A DNA stretch of 64,000 bases from Halobacillus litoralis (GCF_009856355.1 NZ_WMEW01000002.1:407434-471433); one strand, 5' to 3'. Shown: positions 26,901 to 37,758, numbered from the stretch's first letter. The notes: generated by a model from the letters alone, not told the origin. Program-made: numbers and translations.

Positions 26901-29900
26901 TTTATATTGAGTAAGCATCATTTGAACTTTATTTGGTAAATTTTTCGCTCTATAATCATCTCTAGCCCATGTATCCATGCAATAAGCAAAAAAATGACGT
27001 TTTAATATTTCAGGTGCGTCCAAATAGCTTCCAGGAGGTGCGACGTGACCTGCCATCATCGTTTTAGGTTCAGTATAAAAGTATAAGTCATGTTTTTGTG
27101 CCTTAGACATGGTTATGATTAAAGAATTCCCTGTTTTACGTCCAGCCCTACCTATTCGCTGAACATAATTTGCTGTAGTTGGCGGAACAGAGTTCAACAT
27201 CGTTGCTGACAAATCCCCAACATCAATTCCCATTTCAAGCGTAGGGGTACACGTAAGAAGGTTAGGAGCATCAGCATATGTTTCTCCTTGTTTAGACTTA
27301 AATAAATGCTCAACTTCTTCTCTTTTTGATCTTTCAAGTAACCCTGTATGCTCTGCAGTGTATATTCTTTGTATATGGCCTTTTGAGTAAAGGTTACGGT
27401 AAAAGCTTTGTCGTTCATCATCATCTATTACATAGTGACCTCTACACTGATAACGACGACAAGTTGCACCAATCCACGTAGATTGTTCATCATCCGCAAT
27501 TGTTAAACGATAACCACATTTATCACAAATGATACCTTTGGTCTCCGTGGTGAGGTAAAGAGATTCCGACCTTATCCCATAGTTGGAAATATTGCCTCGG
27601 GTCACTTTGTCCAAAATTCCAGCTTCTCTAGCATACTCCACAAATCGAATATACAATTTATTCATATCTGTAATAGAAAGTTTTGCTGATAGGCTTCGGC
27701 TCATCCAATCAACAGCCCAAGAATTTCGGTTCCCTCCAGTAACAATGGAATCAAAATTTTTACTATTTTTATCGTCTGTTAAAAAGTGTGGCACTGCCCC
27801 ACCAATCGGTGACATGTATTTGTTTTTTTCTTTTCTTAATAAATAAGTATTCCCCTTCTGGTCATTACGATAATGCAATAAAAATTCATGATCTATACCA
27901 CCTCTAAATTTCACTCTCGTCAGGAGACCTAAAACAAATTGCTTTATCTTCTCCTCCCCAAGATCAGATAGGTGGCCATAATCACCAGATAAAAGCATGG
28001 TGAACTTATCGGAAATATCATTTATTTTAGCTGGGTCAAAATAAACAATAGAACTTCTCACTTTGTCTAGCGTTCGACCGATTCTAGCACTAAAACCATA
28101 TTCCATCGTAATTTCCCATGATAATCGTTTTCTTAATATTGATTCTAATTCACCTGGAAGAAGCTCAGTCTTACTTTTTATAAACTTTTTATAAACTGGC
28201 TCTTCTTTTAGGTCAGGTGGCAAAAATACGGCTGTAAAATGTTGAACAGGATTTTTTATTTCTTTGTCATTTTTAAAACAATTCATCCAAAAATTATAAA
28301 AGTGATCTGGTAGTTCTACCAAAGTCATCGGACCATCCAAAGATTCTACAGCTGTTTGTAGTGCCGTACGGAAGTTAAAGCGATATGTTCTATTTTCAAA
28401 AAAGCTAGCACGGTGAGACGCATCCTGCACAGAATCAGTAAATACTAATAATTTTTTGTCTTCATTGAATGGTGAAGTGTACAAATGGCTAATTGCAACT
28501 GAAGCCAAACTAGCAGCTTGGGAACCCGTGATAATAACTGAATCTTCTGCATCACATTTAGGACAACAATGTCTATCCTTTGGTGGCTTTGTGTTTGTTA
28601 CCTTAGCTTCCCTTATTACAACGGGAACATAATTTCCATCTTTATTTTGCTCTGCTTCAATAGACAAGTCCTTAGGGTTAAGAAATCCCTTTTGAGTAAT
28701 ATGCTGCTGATCGTCTACATAGATGTCTTCACCATCATAAATATATATGTAACTGATAAATCGACTTTTATCGAAAAACCTGTTATATATTGATGTTGAA
28801 TCTTTTTGAAGAGGACCACTACCATCAATTGGATATGTTAACCATCCAGAGTGTCCGCACTCCCGGCAATAATACATTGGTAATCCCACTTTATCGATTG
28901 GCTTATTCCCATCTTTCCAGTAAAACTCAGGCTTGTTACTTACCTTTCGCAACAATCGTCGCATTTCACGTATCCAAATTTGAACTTGTACTTGTAGGAA
29001 TGGGATCATCCTTTCCCCATCTAGTAACCTAGCTGCAGAAATAAGCGTAATAAACGAATGAATAATTTCCTGCTGACGATTGTTTGATTTTGATGCAAAG
29101 TCTGGGTCTCTCTTAGAGAGCTTATCAATAAGTTCTTCAATTTCTATTATTTCATTATGGAAAGAAGACAGCATCGACTCAAGAAAAGTATGCTGTTTCA
29201 ATGCATTTCCTAACTCGATTGTACTCATTTGCTGTTTACCAAACCAAGCTTTCATCTGTGAACTAATAAAGCTGTCTTGAGACTCACCAATATCATGAGT
29301 TAATTTTTCTAAATCATTAGGTAGTTCATAGTACCTTGTCTGATAATCCAAAAAGTTATCTATTTCAATTCTATCTTCCAAAATAACACTATCATTATTA
29401 AACTTCTCTCCAAATATATCGCTGGCAAAGTCTGTTAAAGATTTAATAGAGGTTTCATCTTCACTAGCGATTGTAGCTGAAGTCCCCACCATTGCTACCT
29501 TTCCAGTATCAATATTAAGTCGTGCTTTCAGTCTTCGAATCAAATTAGCAACATCAGAACCTTGTGCACCATCATAAGTATGTAACTCATCTAACACTAA
29601 ATATTTAAGCATGTCCTCTTCATTGTTTTGCCATAATTGCCGATCTTCGGGACGTATAAGCAAATAATCCAACATTTTGTAGTTGGTTAATAAAATGTCA
29701 GGTGGGTTTTTACGCAGTGTGTCACGGTCATCAATAACATGGTCTTTTCCCATCTGTTTATATGTACCGTTTCCGCCTACATACATCCCAACACGAATAT
29801 GACCCAGATTCTCTTGGTCATTATAGATCATTTCTGCTAATCGTTTAGCTTGGTCTGATGCTAAAGCATTCATTGGATACAAAACTATTGCCTTTATTCC

Positions 29901-30269
29901 GGGTTCACGTTGGTGATAACAATAATCTAAAATTGGATAAGAGAAACACTCCGTCTTACCAGATCCTGTACCTGTTGTGACTAGAGTTGGTTTAGGTTGT
30001 TGGTTTTGACTAGATAATCTCTCAAAAGAATGTAATTGGTGTACATATGGTGTAAATGGAGGAAAAATAGTTAAATTCTTTTTACCTTCCTCCGCTTTAC
30101 GGTAAGGAAGCCTTACAGAAACATAAGGCCCCTTAAACATTTTTTCATCTGAATTTAGTAAAAAATCTTTTAGGTGTTCCGATAATGAATCATCTTGAAA
30201 GCTAAAGGTAGTATCCAAATAATCTAAAACTGTTCTTTTTATTTCACTAGCAAGAATAGATGGAATCAT
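23961..30269 (-). CDS. Giant DEAD/H-box helicase with DUF1998 and nuclease-like C-terminus (DruE/MrfA-like)
   Basis: 2102 aa. Walker A TTGTGSGKTE at ~98-107, DELH at ~227-230, VGTSATIAS, and helicase motif VI YVQRIGRAGRK. Several zinc knuckles (CRECGHSGW, CCPKCDAED, CDKCG, CNNC...CPRCGS). DUF1998/MrfA signature late in the protein: YDEVPGGTGYLKNL and DGCYRCLYAYQNQ. The last ~350 residues include RPDFVFYP and AVFLDGFKYH, which look like a PD-(D/E)XK/Vsr-type nuclease. Size and order recall DruE of Druantia, and also a DrmA-DrmB fusion. ATGA overlap with the methylase gene upstream shows translational coupling. Confidence 0.85.
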   Translation of the reverse strand: MIPSILASEIKRTVLDYLDTTFSFQDDSLSEHLKDFLLNSDEKMFKGPYVSVRLPYRKAEEGKKNLTIFPPFTPYVHQLHSFERLSSQNQQPKPTLVTTGTGSGKTECFSYPILDYCYHQREPGIKAIVLYPMNALASDQAKRLAEMIYNDQENLGHIRVGMYVGGNGTYKQMGKDHVIDDRDTLRKNPPDILLTNYKMLDYLLIRPEDRQLWQNNEEDMLKYLVLDELHTYDGAQGSDVANLIRRLKARLNIDTGKVAMVGTSATIASEDETSIKSLTDFASDIFGEKFNNDSVILEDRIEIDNFLDYQTRYYELPNDLEKLTHDIGESQDSFISSQMKAWFGKQQMSTIELGNALKQHTFLESMLSSFHNEIIEIEELIDKLSKRDPDFASKSNNRQQEIIHSFITLISAARLLDGERMIPFLQVQVQIWIREMRRLLRKVSNKPEFYWKDGNKPIDKVGLPMYYCRECGHSGWLTYPIDGSGPLQKDSTSIYNRFFDKSRFISYIYIYDGEDIYVDDQQHITQKGFLNPKDLSIEAEQNKDGNYVPVVIREAKVTNTKPPKDRHCCPKCDAEDSVIITGSQAASLASVAISHLYTSPFNEDKKLLVFTDSVQDASHRASFFENRTYRFNFRTALQTAVESLDGPMTLVELPDHFYNFWMNCFKNDKEIKNPVQHFTAVFLPPDLKEEPVYKKFIKSKTELLPGELESILRKRLSWEITMEYGFSARIGRTLDKVRSSIVYFDPAKINDISDKFTMLLSGDYGHLSDLGEEKIKQFVLGLLTRVKFRGGIDHEFLLHYRNDQKGNTYLLRKEKNKYMSPIGGAVPHFLTDDKNSKNFDSIVTGGNRNSWAVDWMSRSLSAKLSITDMNKLYIRFVEYAREAGILDKVTRGNISNYGIRSESLYLTTETKGIICDKCGYRLTIADDEQSTWIGATCRRYQCRGHYVIDDDERQSFYRNLYSKGHIQRIYTAEHTGLLERSKREEVEHLFKSKQGETYADAPNLLTCTPTLEMGIDVGDLSATMLNSVPPTTANYVQRIGRAGRKTGNSLIITMSKAQKHDLYFYTEPKTMMAGHVAPPGSYLDAPEILKRHFFAYCMDTWARDDYRAKNLPNKVQMMLTQYKKGEFPDTFIKFYEKKKSTLINKFTSLYEGILSSSNNEMLHEYVKQNTLENSILHVITKTEKELEKFKKLSSSIRTELKKIEANKLVIEDFEIKIKELENERKLVFRMMNEIKEKYPLELFTNEGLLPNYAFPESGIKLRAIIKKRRLNEEEDPYEVFELLRPARSALREFAPYNTFYASRRKILIDQIDTGGIKNSKIEKWKFCNNCTHTELITESHYKTACPRCGSTAWEDKGQNREMLKLEYFESKTDEVASSMIDEGDERENIRFHIQHFFDIKKNQDSKAFVIDDIPFGYEYLNEVKMKEINFGYQQNLALNNKMEIAGDEVSKTGFSVCKDCGIVEKPVFIEGHNQPRHRYNCKYNQQNQDQKEAWTNVVLYREITSEAIRMLVPVSTTQQSEKLLTFKACLELGLREFYKGDPGHLFVRDHFEPVQGEEHGSRHYLVIYDEVPGGTGYLKNLVETDTFMEVLQKAYDALVACECQNDDEKDGCYRCLYAYQNQFEIDSISRTQGIDLLKQILDQRDKLESTTTLSNVTIDSLVESELEERFLNSFKAYISSLTIDKAWNQTIYQGKQSYEFTLDNENWWRLVPQVDLNRDDNVLISSRPDFVFYPISQNSDVAPIAVFLDGFKYHVKPDERRGEIGQDIRKRMAIRDSEQYLVWTLTWEDVEEFNNNQESQSMLLAPDEANKVVQYGNGIKNPLQGTQKTLVNENKITQLITLLKNPRQEHWARLAMAILFSWIENRPKISEEYGFSKLRTIATSDIKPKIEISEEAPPGDYLYIPKNKFSKSDILKGFFLIPFQQFQQMFLLIKGGKGVLNPKSIEGIIRIEDDHTSRNQEDYKRTWNEFWRLSNLLQFLPNVYQVSRELIEEFGDDLSLETQSDNDMSEEWLERFEIVDESCEAILHELMENKASVPEIGYEVASSQGTVGELELAWEDKKVGVLLDEDENLLKILKGKQWQVFLLAEIDHNVTSLLDSLN

Positions 30270-33200
30270 TTATTAATCTCTCCTTTAGCTTTTTCATTAC
30301 TTAATATCTTTGAAAAATATTCGTAAGCTTGTCTTAAATCAACTTCACGATTACATTTATCAAATGGTGGAGTATATTCACTATATTCTTCTGGGATGTT
30401 GTTTGGATTATTAATTTCACAGATTTTATTCCAGTCTGCTCGCTTTAACCCTACATCTGTTAAACCTCTATTTTTAGTAAAAACAATATTCCCTTTTTGA
30501 TCGTAAAATGTATCTGACTCGTATATATTAATTAATGGAAATTGTATTTTATACAAGGTTATTAATTCTTCTAACTCTAAACCCAGTGATATAGAAGCTA
30601 ACACATCTAACTCAACCAGAGCTTGTCTTCTTTCATAATAATTCCTTAAAGGAACCTGACTTGACCACTCAGAATTAATATTCCCTAAATTAGTCAACCT
30701 TTTATCTTCTTTTGAGAATACGTCATTTTGAAAATCTTCATTATACTGGTCTTCCCAAATTTCACTAAAACTTTTAGTTAAGCAATTTAATCTCAACACC
30801 CTATGTTTAATTAAACTTTTAATTTTGTTGTTTAATTTAGGTATTGGTAATACCTTTAATACATCTGAATTTATATTTGACTTACCTATTATTTTCACCA
30901 AACCATCATAAACGATTGAGTGAGTTAACCCTAAAAACAGAACTAACTTTTCATAATCCATGAAGGTAATACTTACAGAACTGTTTGTATGAATTAAGTC
31001 CGGTGGGATTAATGCAGATATTAATGTTCTCTCATTTGTAGGTTGAGCCATCGCTCTGTTAACATAACGATAATATTTTGTAGAAAGTTGATTATGAATC
31101 TTTGGAACTTTATTTAAAGCTTCTTTTTTTGGTACATAAAAAGTCCTTTGCAAGAAGTCTTCTCGAATATTCAGTAAATTTATTGATTCATAATCACCTT
31201 TACTCCTACAATTCTCTCTAGGCTGTTTATTTAGAGGGTTTCCTACGTAATAATGAGGACCGGATAAAACCATTTGCTGTATTCTGTCTGGAATAGATAC
31301 CTCTTCCTTTATTAACCCCTCAGACTTAGCTCCAGTTTCATCCAACATTTTTGTAGGAAGTATTTCATCCTCAATATCACGTAATCTTACTTTTTGGTAT
31401 TGTAGCTTATAAATAATATTTAAAATATCATTATTATGGATCATCGGTAACCTAACACTACTGTACCCATCATGATTTCCTTCATAAAGATAATTAATGG
31501 CCTCTAACATTTCTTTGTTCACTGAAATAATTCTCTCTCTATGACCTTTTAATTCCCACTTTCCTTCAACATTTTTTAAGGCTGGCTTATATAAACTATT
31601 TTGATCATTAAATGACTCATCAATTGTTTTAGGGTGATATAGATTACCCATAAAATAAAAATCTATATCTTTCTTTTTCTTCCCATTAAAAATATTCACA
31701 CAGTATGTTCCAACATGAGCTAAACTCTCTTCAGCAAATAAATTTAATTGGTTTATATATTTGAATAAATATTTCAAACGTGAATAATATTCTTTCCTAA
31801 GTTCTATTGCATCTGGATCCTCATATACCCCCGTATCAGTTAGCAAACCTATAATCCCAGTACTATTAATGATCGAAAAAGACTGAAGGGTAAATAGTTT
31901 ATAAAGGTTAATGGAATTTTTACCTATAGAACCATAATTCGTTTTAGACTTTGCAAAAGAGATTAACCCTAAGTGTTGATTTAATTCCTTAAGATAGATC
32001 CCCTTAGTTTCTTTCTTCTCAAATAATACATTTTTTAATTGTTTAATTTCTTTAGTAGATACTTTCCTTAAATTAACTAACGGAAAAAAATCTGAAATAA
32101 TAGCCTTTTCTGACCATTTAGGCTTCAGCCAGGGGGGATTCCCTACAATAAAATCAAAACCGTCTTTTTGAAAGAAAACTTCTGGGAATTCTAATTCCCA
32201 GTGAAAGAACTTCACTTCTCTAGCTAAATCGTGGACAACTTTTAGGCGTGGTACGCTATTAATTAAATCGTTAATATTTGACCCGAATCCTTCAGCTGAA
32301 TCAAGTATTACAGAAACATCTAACAAAAACTCATCTCTTGTAGGAAGTAAATTTGTCTTATCCATCGGCCAATACCACAAAGCTGTCCAGTAATCCATAA
32401 CCAATTTCAAAGCACTGTACGATGACGTAGGGGACTCTTTAATTAGTGAAAGCTGTTCATCCTTATAATCTACTCTAAGATTATTATTACTCTGATTAAA
32501 TTCTTCTTGCTTCCAAACTTTCAAATTTCCTTTTGTTATTTCATGCATTTTCTTACGTTTTTCATAATGACGCTTCCATAACTTTTTAATTCTAACTGTT
32601 AATTCCTCTAGACTCCTTAATTCATCATTAGTAAATCTTTTAGTAAAGTCAGCTCGCCATTTTGGTATATCTTTAACCTGACTTCCTGCAACCTCTAATG
32701 CAAATTTATCTCTCTCAAATGATGCCATCCCTTCATCTGGTAATAAGAAATAATATATAAAATCAACTTTACCTAATTTTTCTTCCTTTTTATGAGTCAA
32801 TTTAATTGGTTTTTTATTTTTCCAATCATTGTTTTCTACATCCTCAACTTTATATCCCTTACTCATAACCCCTATTAAGCTATTTCCGACTCCTAAACGA
32901 CTTGAAAACCAAGGTGTTTTAGAACCCTCATATATTGTATTTAGCCACAGAGATACTTTTGCTAATTCTACAGCAGTTGGGTTCAAATCAACGCCATAAA
33001 TGTTATTTGTAGCTATATAGGTTTTTACTCGTTGCTTTTCACCAGCGAAATTATCTGGATTAATAGTTTCACCTAATTCTTTTTGTTTCCTTTCCAAATA
33101 AGCAACCGCCATTTGATTTATGGTTTCATTTAAGAATGCTCCACTTCCCATCGCCGGCTCACAAATAGTAAGCTCTAAAATTTCATCAGCTGTCTTATCT

Positions 33201-34831
33201 TTCAAAAGTTCCTTCAGGCTGTACTTAACTAAAGATTTAGTAAGTACTTCTGGCGTGTAATAACTTGCAGATTTTTCTCTGTCTCTTCCTGCTAGTCGAA
33301 AGATAAAACTTCCTCTTTGGTATTTTTTACGTCTTTTAGTACCATCCTCATCTTGAATGTGAACAAATTCTTCTTCTTTGTATTCCTCAATATTTGATTC
33401 GGGTACAAAATAGGACTGTCCAGTTTCATCTGTACTACTTACAGTTGCTGGTTTTACTTCGAATAACTTCTCTTGAGCAAAGAAACCTGAATATGATAGT
33501 AAACCTTCATATACAGCTCCTAATTGGTTAATTCCTAATTGAGCATAACTAATTCTTCCTCGTTGTTTACTTCCCTCTTTGGTTAGAGAAAGCAATTGTA
33601 TAACTTCCTGTAATACGAAATTACGAATTTTCACTGAGGATAATAGCGGGGTTCCTTTGGAATCAAATAACGGACTCTGTAATCCATCAATTTCAAATCC
33701 AAAATCCACATAATTACCACTCTCAACATCAACTTCATATTGATCATTATCGCCAAATCCATGATTTACTATTTTAAACAGAGTGTTTAGGCTTTCATTT
33801 AAAAAATAACCTTCTCTAGAAGCCTCAGTCGTTAATGGAACTTGTTCTAATTCCCTTAAGGTTTCTAAACTATACCCCAAACGATATTCTTCGCTTCTCA
33901 TTGGGACAACATTCAATTCTTCACTGCGGGACTCAGCATAAAATAAAAATAATAAACGGTATAAATAAGTTAAGCTTTCTTTTGTAAGTTTACTCGCTAA
34001 CTCTTCATCACCATATACTTTTTGTTTTGAAACTTTTGAACGGTAATAAATAAATTCATTGCCAATTAGCTCCACTGCTCGACGAATACCATACTTCAGG
34101 TCTTCTGATACAGAAAAAGCATGCTTATGGGAATTTTCATCTAGTTCGTCATGAAGAATGTTTCCTTCTCCAGGTGATAATGCGTCCTTGGATAGGAGAG
34201 CTGCAGTAGCTTTAAGCGTCTCAGCTTGTTTGCGTCCGAACAATTCGTCTAAATCAAACTGTAAATACTTACCCCGACCCCATTTATTACGATCGATTAA
34301 ATAAGCCTTTTGACCCGCTAATAAAACAATCCACCTTGGAGGTTCATCTAGACGAAATATATGTTGAATTGCTATATCGATCGAGTCATCAAACCAAGCG
34401 CCCTCATCCTCATCATTTTCGAAAACTAATTGTTGTTCAAATACTGATGTATCATCTGACCAGAAAACTGTTTCAAGTACCCATAGATACTCGTTTCCGT
34501 CACGCTTCTCACTTGTTATAACATGAAGCGCTTGTCCATCTTCAGTGTACTTAATGACCTGATTAGTCTCATATCCTAATGCTCCAAGAAAATTATTATG
34601 GAATTTATGAGTTATTTCCACACGGTCTTCAGGCTTTTTCTCATTAAACGCATCAGTCTTTGCTTTGAAATATTTATTGGCGATACCAGATAGTTTTTCA
34701 TACGGCGAACGGTCATAACTTTCTTTCCACTTTTTATATAATCCTTTTAAATCGCCTTCTAATAAAGAATCTAAATAATGATGACTATAAAATTCATTAA
34801 TATTTGAAATCCCAGTTAAATCAATTGCCAT
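30266..34831 (-). CDS. PglX/Eco57I-like adenine-specific DNA methyltransferase
   Basis: 1521 aa. SAM-binding motif CEPAMGSGAFLNETI (~residue 560) and catalytic DFIVGNPPW mark a gamma-class N6-adenine methyltransferase. The N-terminal ~400 residues (RWIVLLAGQKAYLIDRNKWG, AESRSEELNVVPM) resemble the large methylases of BREX (PglX) and DISARM (DrmMI); I see no clear PD-(D/E)XK cleavage motif, though one cannot be excluded. The C-terminal ~500 residues likely read the target sequence. Presumably marks host DNA as self. Lies 11 nt downstream of the SNF2 helicase gene and overlaps the next helicase by 4 nt. Confidence 0.85.
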   Translation of the reverse strand: MAIDLTGISNINEFYSHHYLDSLLEGDLKGLYKKWKESYDRSPYEKLSGIANKYFKAKTDAFNEKKPEDRVEITHKFHNNFLGALGYETNQVIKYTEDGQALHVITSEKRDGNEYLWVLETVFWSDDTSVFEQQLVFENDEDEGAWFDDSIDIAIQHIFRLDEPPRWIVLLAGQKAYLIDRNKWGRGKYLQFDLDELFGRKQAETLKATAALLSKDALSPGEGNILHDELDENSHKHAFSVSEDLKYGIRRAVELIGNEFIYYRSKVSKQKVYGDEELASKLTKESLTYLYRLLFLFYAESRSEELNVVPMRSEEYRLGYSLETLRELEQVPLTTEASREGYFLNESLNTLFKIVNHGFGDNDQYEVDVESGNYVDFGFEIDGLQSPLFDSKGTPLLSSVKIRNFVLQEVIQLLSLTKEGSKQRGRISYAQLGINQLGAVYEGLLSYSGFFAQEKLFEVKPATVSSTDETGQSYFVPESNIEEYKEEEFVHIQDEDGTKRRKKYQRGSFIFRLAGRDREKSASYYTPEVLTKSLVKYSLKELLKDKTADEILELTICEPAMGSGAFLNETINQMAVAYLERKQKELGETINPDNFAGEKQRVKTYIATNNIYGVDLNPTAVELAKVSLWLNTIYEGSKTPWFSSRLGVGNSLIGVMSKGYKVEDVENNDWKNKKPIKLTHKKEEKLGKVDFIYYFLLPDEGMASFERDKFALEVAGSQVKDIPKWRADFTKRFTNDELRSLEELTVRIKKLWKRHYEKRKKMHEITKGNLKVWKQEEFNQSNNNLRVDYKDEQLSLIKESPTSSYSALKLVMDYWTALWYWPMDKTNLLPTRDEFLLDVSVILDSAEGFGSNINDLINSVPRLKVVHDLAREVKFFHWELEFPEVFFQKDGFDFIVGNPPWLKPKWSEKAIISDFFPLVNLRKVSTKEIKQLKNVLFEKKETKGIYLKELNQHLGLISFAKSKTNYGSIGKNSINLYKLFTLQSFSIINSTGIIGLLTDTGVYEDPDAIELRKEYYSRLKYLFKYINQLNLFAEESLAHVGTYCVNIFNGKKKKDIDFYFMGNLYHPKTIDESFNDQNSLYKPALKNVEGKWELKGHRERIISVNKEMLEAINYLYEGNHDGYSSVRLPMIHNNDILNIIYKLQYQKVRLRDIEDEILPTKMLDETGAKSEGLIKEEVSIPDRIQQMVLSGPHYYVGNPLNKQPRENCRSKGDYESINLLNIREDFLQRTFYVPKKEALNKVPKIHNQLSTKYYRYVNRAMAQPTNERTLISALIPPDLIHTNSSVSITFMDYEKLVLFLGLTHSIVYDGLVKIIGKSNINSDVLKVLPIPKLNNKIKSLIKHRVLRLNCLTKSFSEIWEDQYNEDFQNDVFSKEDKRLTNLGNINSEWSSQVPLRNYYERRQALVELDVLASISLGLELEELITLYKIQFPLINIYESDTFYDQKGNIVFTKNRGLTDVGLKRADWNKICEINNPNNIPEEYSEYTPPFDKCNREVDLRQAYEYFSKILSNEKAKGEINK

Positions 34832-34842
34832 TATTTCACTCC

Positions 34843-37758
34843 TTATTTACCTACCAATACAGCTGCTATTCGTAAGAATGGCCTTTCGTCTGTTGCCATG
34901 GTATTATTTATCCACTCTCTACGACTTTTGTACAGCTCTTCAACTGTTTTCTTCTCATGCTCTAGTTTTGCGGAAATGCGCTTGGGAATGGCACCTCGAG
35001 CGGACCTCTCTTTTTCTTCATTTTCTATTATATTCATTTTTTTTTCTCTCCACTTTTTAAGCTTTCTTAAATCGTCTGTAATATCTTGCATAAGTGAATT
35101 TTTACGCTGATCCCGTAAGTCATTAAGGAATTCTTTAGCGGTATTAATAGCATTTATTTTTTCATCATGAAGTAAGGAAATGTCATATTCAAATTCACCA
35201 GGATTATATAATTCCGAACTGGTATCAAGCTTCTCCTCGAGTTCATTAAATGTATACACTTTATTATTTTCTTGAGACACTTCATTAACTTCAACCCCAA
35301 ACCATTGAGAAATAACAGGTTGTGCTCGTTTATTAAACATAACTCCTTGCATGAAGTAAATAACCTGATTACCTTCCAATTTCGGCAACTGTATTATTGG
35401 AGCTTCATTTTTATCGTATTTCATAATAACTCTTTCAATTAGATAGGTGAACAAGGGATGTTGTTCCCATAGAAGTTGTTTATCAGGCCATTTCCCTTGA
35501 TGTTTCCGAGCTTCAGAGATTGACTTTTGAATACTATCTCTGTTTGTGGTTAAATGGAACTCTTTATTTTTTGGAATAGCTTCATTCGGCAAATGCGTGA
35601 GTACATTTTTAATGTCATCTGGAGCAAACCACACTATTGAATCATTATCCTCATGGAATTCGATTTGGTCTCTTTGATTTATTCCTTCATCCAGAATTAC
35701 TTGTAAGCTTTGCTTCATAAATGTATAATCATCCATCCATTGATAGGGTGTACTCTTTTTATATTCTTCACTTTTAGGAGTTTCTGCGTTGTTTAACATT
35801 TGATCCATTTCACTTAACATCTTATCCATATCCAGACCATTTAAAGTAGGTAAAATTTCATTAGGAGACTTATCTTCTGCAAGTTCTTTTTCGATATACT
35901 CTTCCTCTTTTTCAGGATCAAATAAATTCATGATTGTCGCAGAGTCCCCAAGATTTTTGTGAGCCTCATCTTCTTTTTCAATTAACTTGTCTAAGATTCT
36001 AAAATCCCCTTTAATTTCTTCATCATCAGACTTTGTTAATAGATAATAAATATGAGGGGTTTCTTGTTGACCATATCGATCAATACGACCGTTACGTTGT
36101 TCAAGAGTTATAAGTGACCAAGGAATATCAAAATGTACTAGATGGTTACAGTAGTAGTGTAAGTTAACACCCTCAGATGCAACATCCGTAGCTAACAATA
36201 ATCGAACAGGAGCATTTTCCTTACCAAAATTATCTACAACTTCTTGTTGTTCCACATCTGATAATCCTGCGTGAAACACACGAACCACATTCTCATCAAC
36301 ATTAAACTCTTTTCTTATTTTCTGTGATAGAAATTCTAACGTTTGAATACGTTCAGAAAAAAGTATGATTCTAGGAGAGTTTTTCTTGCCATCCCAATTC
36401 AATTGTTTTAACAGTGATTTAAATTTATCCAATTTACTAAAGGTTTCATCTGTAACTTTGAGAACTAAATCCTCAGTATGTTGAAGCTTATTTAAATCCT
36501 CACCTAGTACTTCTTCCGTTTGCGGGTCTTCTTCCATTCTTTTTTGTAGTTTATTTATACGTTGCTGTACTGTATGTAAACAGGCTGCGGGGCTAGATAA
36601 AAATGCCTTGAATAATGTATTTTTAAATAATGTATCCTTTGTTCCTCTAATTCCTGATAGGCCAGAGATTGATAGTTGTTTTGACCTTTTCCCATCCAAA
36701 GTATTAAATCTTAGACTATGGACATATTTTAATAAACGCTCTTCTTCAACAGTAGTTTTCATAGATTCAACATGAAGTTGCCGGTCACTGAATTGATCCC
36801 CAACTTCATGCTCGATGTCCTTCTTAAAACGACGAGTAAACAATCCTTCTATCTCTTCATGTGTATAATTCTCTTCATCTGCAATTGCCGTTGGTTCTAT
36901 CATATTAATTAACTGCGCAAATGACTGTGCTTTTCCATTGTGAGGTGTTGCACTTGTTAAGATTAATGAATCACAAGTTCTAGCCAATAAACTAGCTAAA
37001 CGATTTCTTTGTGTATTAGCATTTGCAACATTATGACACTCGTCAATAACAATTGCATCCCAGTGGGACTGTTCTAGAAACGTTCGATATTGACTATCAT
37101 TCTTAAGTGTATCAACTGAAATTATTGCTTTACTATAAAAGTTAAAAGGGTTTTTATTACTTGGAATTTTCGAACGTACCTTTTGAATTCCTACAGAATC
37201 CAACCTTACTAATGGTATTGTAAAACGGGCCCACAATTCTTGTTGAAATTGACTAAGCATAGATTTCATTGTTACAACAAGGATGCGATCTCCACGCCCC
37301 CGTTTAATTAATTCTGATAATAGTACCCCTACTTCAATTGTTTTACCAAGTCCTACAGCATCTGCTATTAATACTCGTGGGCGAAGGTTCTCTAATGCCA
37401 TGGAAGCTGGTTTTAACTGGAACTCTGAAAGGTCAAATGCTCCTCTATAACCTGTATATAGTTGGTTATCAATCGGGGGAGTTTTTCTAAGAAGAGCTTC
37501 TATATATAATCTACTTTCTCTATACTTTTCTGAATCATCAAACACAAAATTAGTATCTTCTGGTTTTATTTCGGTTATTTCATCTAATGTGTCTAGAAAA
37601 ATCGCTTCATGGTTTCTTACAAGTTCAGAGACACCTGTTACCTTGTAACTATGCCCCCCCTGTATAGGATTTACTTTTTTTACAATCCATTCTTCTCCTC
37701 GGACTTCAACTCTTGCTCCTGGAGCAATCATTCTTTTAGAATTTGTCTTCATTTCCAT
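34843..37758 (-). CDS. SNF2-family helicase/translocase, DrmD-like
   Basis: 971 aa. SNF2/RapA motifs: LIADAVGLGKTIEVGVLLSE (I), VIDECHNVAN (II, DECH), LILTSATPHNG (III), LLATDVASEGVNLHYY (V) and LEQRNGRIDRYGQQE (VI). The HNGKAQSFAQL and C-terminal arrangement match the DISARM SNF2-like helicase DrmD in length and style. Likely a DNA translocase for the defence complex. GAAGGTGAG lies upstream; either ATG 37758 or the one two codons later could start it. 10 nt after the DUF1232-like gene. Confidence 0.82.
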   Translation of the reverse strand: MEMKTNSKRMIAPGARVEVRGEEWIVKKVNPIQGGHSYKVTGVSELVRNHEAIFLDTLDEITEIKPEDTNFVFDDSEKYRESRLYIEALLRKTPPIDNQLYTGYRGAFDLSEFQLKPASMALENLRPRVLIADAVGLGKTIEVGVLLSELIKRGRGDRILVVTMKSMLSQFQQELWARFTIPLVRLDSVGIQKVRSKIPSNKNPFNFYSKAIISVDTLKNDSQYRTFLEQSHWDAIVIDECHNVANANTQRNRLASLLARTCDSLILTSATPHNGKAQSFAQLINMIEPTAIADEENYTHEEIEGLFTRRFKKDIEHEVGDQFSDRQLHVESMKTTVEEERLLKYVHSLRFNTLDGKRSKQLSISGLSGIRGTKDTLFKNTLFKAFLSSPAACLHTVQQRINKLQKRMEEDPQTEEVLGEDLNKLQHTEDLVLKVTDETFSKLDKFKSLLKQLNWDGKKNSPRIILFSERIQTLEFLSQKIRKEFNVDENVVRVFHAGLSDVEQQEVVDNFGKENAPVRLLLATDVASEGVNLHYYCNHLVHFDIPWSLITLEQRNGRIDRYGQQETPHIYYLLTKSDDEEIKGDFRILDKLIEKEDEAHKNLGDSATIMNLFDPEKEEEYIEKELAEDKSPNEILPTLNGLDMDKMLSEMDQMLNNAETPKSEEYKKSTPYQWMDDYTFMKQSLQVILDEGINQRDQIEFHEDNDSIVWFAPDDIKNVLTHLPNEAIPKNKEFHLTTNRDSIQKSISEARKHQGKWPDKQLLWEQHPLFTYLIERVIMKYDKNEAPIIQLPKLEGNQVIYFMQGVMFNKRAQPVISQWFGVEVNEVSQENNKVYTFNELEEKLDTSSELYNPGEFEYDISLLHDEKINAINTAKEFLNDLRDQRKNSLMQDITDDLRKLKKWREKKMNIIENEEKERSARGAIPKRISAKLEHEKKTVEELYKSRREWINNTMATDERPFLRIAAVLVGK